A DNA stretch of 7,988 nucleotides, taken from an uncultured Oscillospiraceae bacterium (GTDB lineage Bacteria > Bacillota > Clostridia > Oscillospirales > Acutalibacteraceae). Shown in pieces: positions 7,573 to 7,988 of this stretch (positions are counted from its first letter, which is position 1; each line of letters opens with the position of its first letter). Location: positions 1 to 7,988 of the forward strand of contig URRG01000092.1 in the NCBI GenBank assembly GCA_900550095.1, given 5' to 3'. A program made the translations under genes and the position numbers. Below the pieces are notes generated by a model. It was not told where the DNA came from. It worked only from the letters and a program-made list of their open reading frames with translations, and did no database searches.

Positions 7573-7814
7573 AAGGACCGCCTCCCGGATACAAGGATAC
7601 GGTCAGAGTCGGAGGGCCGGAGAGCGATAACGGCGCCGCGAATAAGGTAGGCGGTCGGCCCTCCTCTGACACGGCGGAAAAGGCATTCCACCCGTGTGCC
7701 TTCTATCAGGCCTATGTCCTGAAGCCTTCGGCGCATGGAACCGGAACAGTTCAGGCGCTCCACCCAGGCTTTCGCGTTTTTTTCCATCTGAGTCATAGGA
7801 AATATACGTTGCAT
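7569..7814 (-). CDS. feoA: Ferrous iron transport protein A (FeoA)
   Basis: The 81-residue cytoplasmic SH3-like protein is thought to support FeoB, probably by contacting its G domain. The family pattern is clear: MRRRLQDIGLIEGTRVECL (27-45) followed by a small basic turn (RRVRGGP) and a closing IRGAVIALRPSDSDRILV segment, corresponding to the strand-turn-strand ending of FeoA. Its first about 20 residues are slightly longer than in minimal homologues. The ATG at 7814 is chosen because AAGGAG (7830-7825) lies 10 nt upstream, while the internal Met7 and Met10 have no ribosome binding site. It is first in a two-gene operon with feoB. The leader upstream carries an inverted repeat and a candidate promoter, so iron-responsive control is plausible, but I recognise no canonical Fur or DtxR box. 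Confidence 0.93.
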   Translation of the reverse strand: MQRIFPMTQMEKNAKAWVERLNCSGSMRRRLQDIGLIEGTRVECLFRRVRGGPTAYLIRGAVIALRPSDSDRILVSGRRSL

Positions 7815-7861
7815 TATACTACCGCTCCTTACGGTTATATTTTGGTTCTTAATAGTATAAT
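7813..7861. repeat. 9-bp inverted repeat bracketing the feoA leader
   Basis: ATTATACTA (7813-7821) and TAGTATAAT (7853-7861) are perfect reverse complements separated by 31 bp. The right arm overlaps the candidate -10 element and the left arm overlaps the feoA start codon. The spacing (44 bp centre to centre, about four helical turns) would suit two bound protein dimers or a DNA loop. The arms are A+T-rich, so chance is possible. Confidence 0.55.
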
Positions 7862-7862
7862 A
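7825..7862 (-). promoter_or_regulatory. feoA: Candidate feoAB promoter -10 region and ribosome binding site
   Basis: On the minus strand TATTATACT (7862-7854) contains a good -10 match (TATACT, 7859-7854). No convincing -35 is seen at 16-18 nt; the hexamer there is ACAAAC. An activator, or a promoter further upstream, is therefore possible. The ribosome binding site AAGGAG is at 7830-7825. It lies in the 7-nt loop of a small ACCG/CGGT hairpin (7835-7832 with 7824-7821), which could expose or modulate it. Confidence 0.4.
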
Positions 7863-7908
7863 GCGGCAGGTAGTGTGTTTGTGCTTCTCAGAATAGAGAC
7901 TGTTTGCA

Positions 7909-7939
7909 TACGGAGCCGAAACAGCTTGAAGGCTCCGTA
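7909..7939. other. Stem-loop of unknown role upstream of feoAB
   Basis: TACGGAGCC (7909-7917) pairs perfectly with GGCTCCGTA (7931-7939) around a 13-nt loop. Neither strand has a U-tract directly after the stem in the right place for a standard terminator. Read on the minus strand it comes straight after the U-tract of the edge terminator, so it could be a back-up structure, a protein-binding palindrome, or part of a feo leader if transcription starts further upstream. Confidence 0.6.
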
Positions 7940-7988
7940 AAAGAAAAATATAGAAAAAGAGGTTCGGGAAGCTTTCTCCCGAACCTCT
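7940..7988 (-). terminator. Rho-independent terminator of a minus-strand gene beyond the right edge
   Basis: AGAGGTTCGGGA (7958-7969) and TCCCGAACCTCT (7977-7988) form a perfect 12-bp stem with a 7-nt loop, cut off by the window end, so it may be longer. Read on the minus strand the stem is followed by a T-rich run (7957-7940, TTTTTCTATATTTTT). It would end a transcript coming from the right and insulate feoAB from it. It could also work on the plus strand if T residues follow base 7988. Confidence 0.78.

Noticed and set aside
7856..7861. Perfect TATAAT on the plus strand
   Set aside because: No acceptable -35 at 16-18 nt and no plus-strand gene follows before the window end; it is better explained as part of the inverted repeat.
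1..7988. CRISPR arrays, tRNA/rRNA genes, transposases or phage genes
   Set aside because: None seen on either strand; apart from the spacers noted, the window is filled by eight coherent genes.

Overview
The window looks like chromosomal DNA of an anaerobic Firmicute of the class Clostridia, most likely Lachnospiraceae-like. The evidence is a HydF maturase and a TM1266-family protein (both tied to [FeFe]-hydrogenases), strong AAGGAGG-type ribosome binding sites, Gram-positive-style lipoprotein processing, a Clostridia-type FeoB and roughly balanced G+C. This taxonomic call is inference; there is no rRNA or other marker gene.

Left part (1-5344, plus strand): a tightly packed run of six genes that reads as one operon entering from the left. 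It opens with the C-terminal part of a nitrogenase component 1-like (NifD/NifK superfamily) protein. Then come a lipoprotein substrate-binding protein, a FecCD/BtuC-type permease and a FecE/BtuD-type ATPase, which together form a complete iron-chelate/haem/cobalamin-class importer. Next are hydF, with 1 nt between it and the ATPase gene, and a short TM1266-family putative hydrogenase regulator. Three junctions overlap by 4 nt or lie 1 nt apart. A near-ideal hairpin at 5309-5344 ends the operon.

Right part (5428-7814, minus strand): feoA-feoB, encoding ferrous iron uptake, with a 4-nt start/stop overlap. It converges on the same hairpin, which is symmetrical and should terminate both operons. 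Upstream of feoA (7815-7988) are a candidate promoter, a 9-bp inverted repeat bracketing the leader, a second hairpin, and at the right edge a terminator pointing toward feoA that probably ends another minus-strand gene outside the window.

Taken together, the genes concern iron: import of a chelated metal or tetrapyrrole-like substrate, import of Fe(II), and use of iron in hydrogenase H-cluster assembly. The most unusual point is the nitrogenase-like protein next to a dedicated importer and HydF. Its chemistry is unknown from this window, and its reductase partner, HydE and HydG are not in it.
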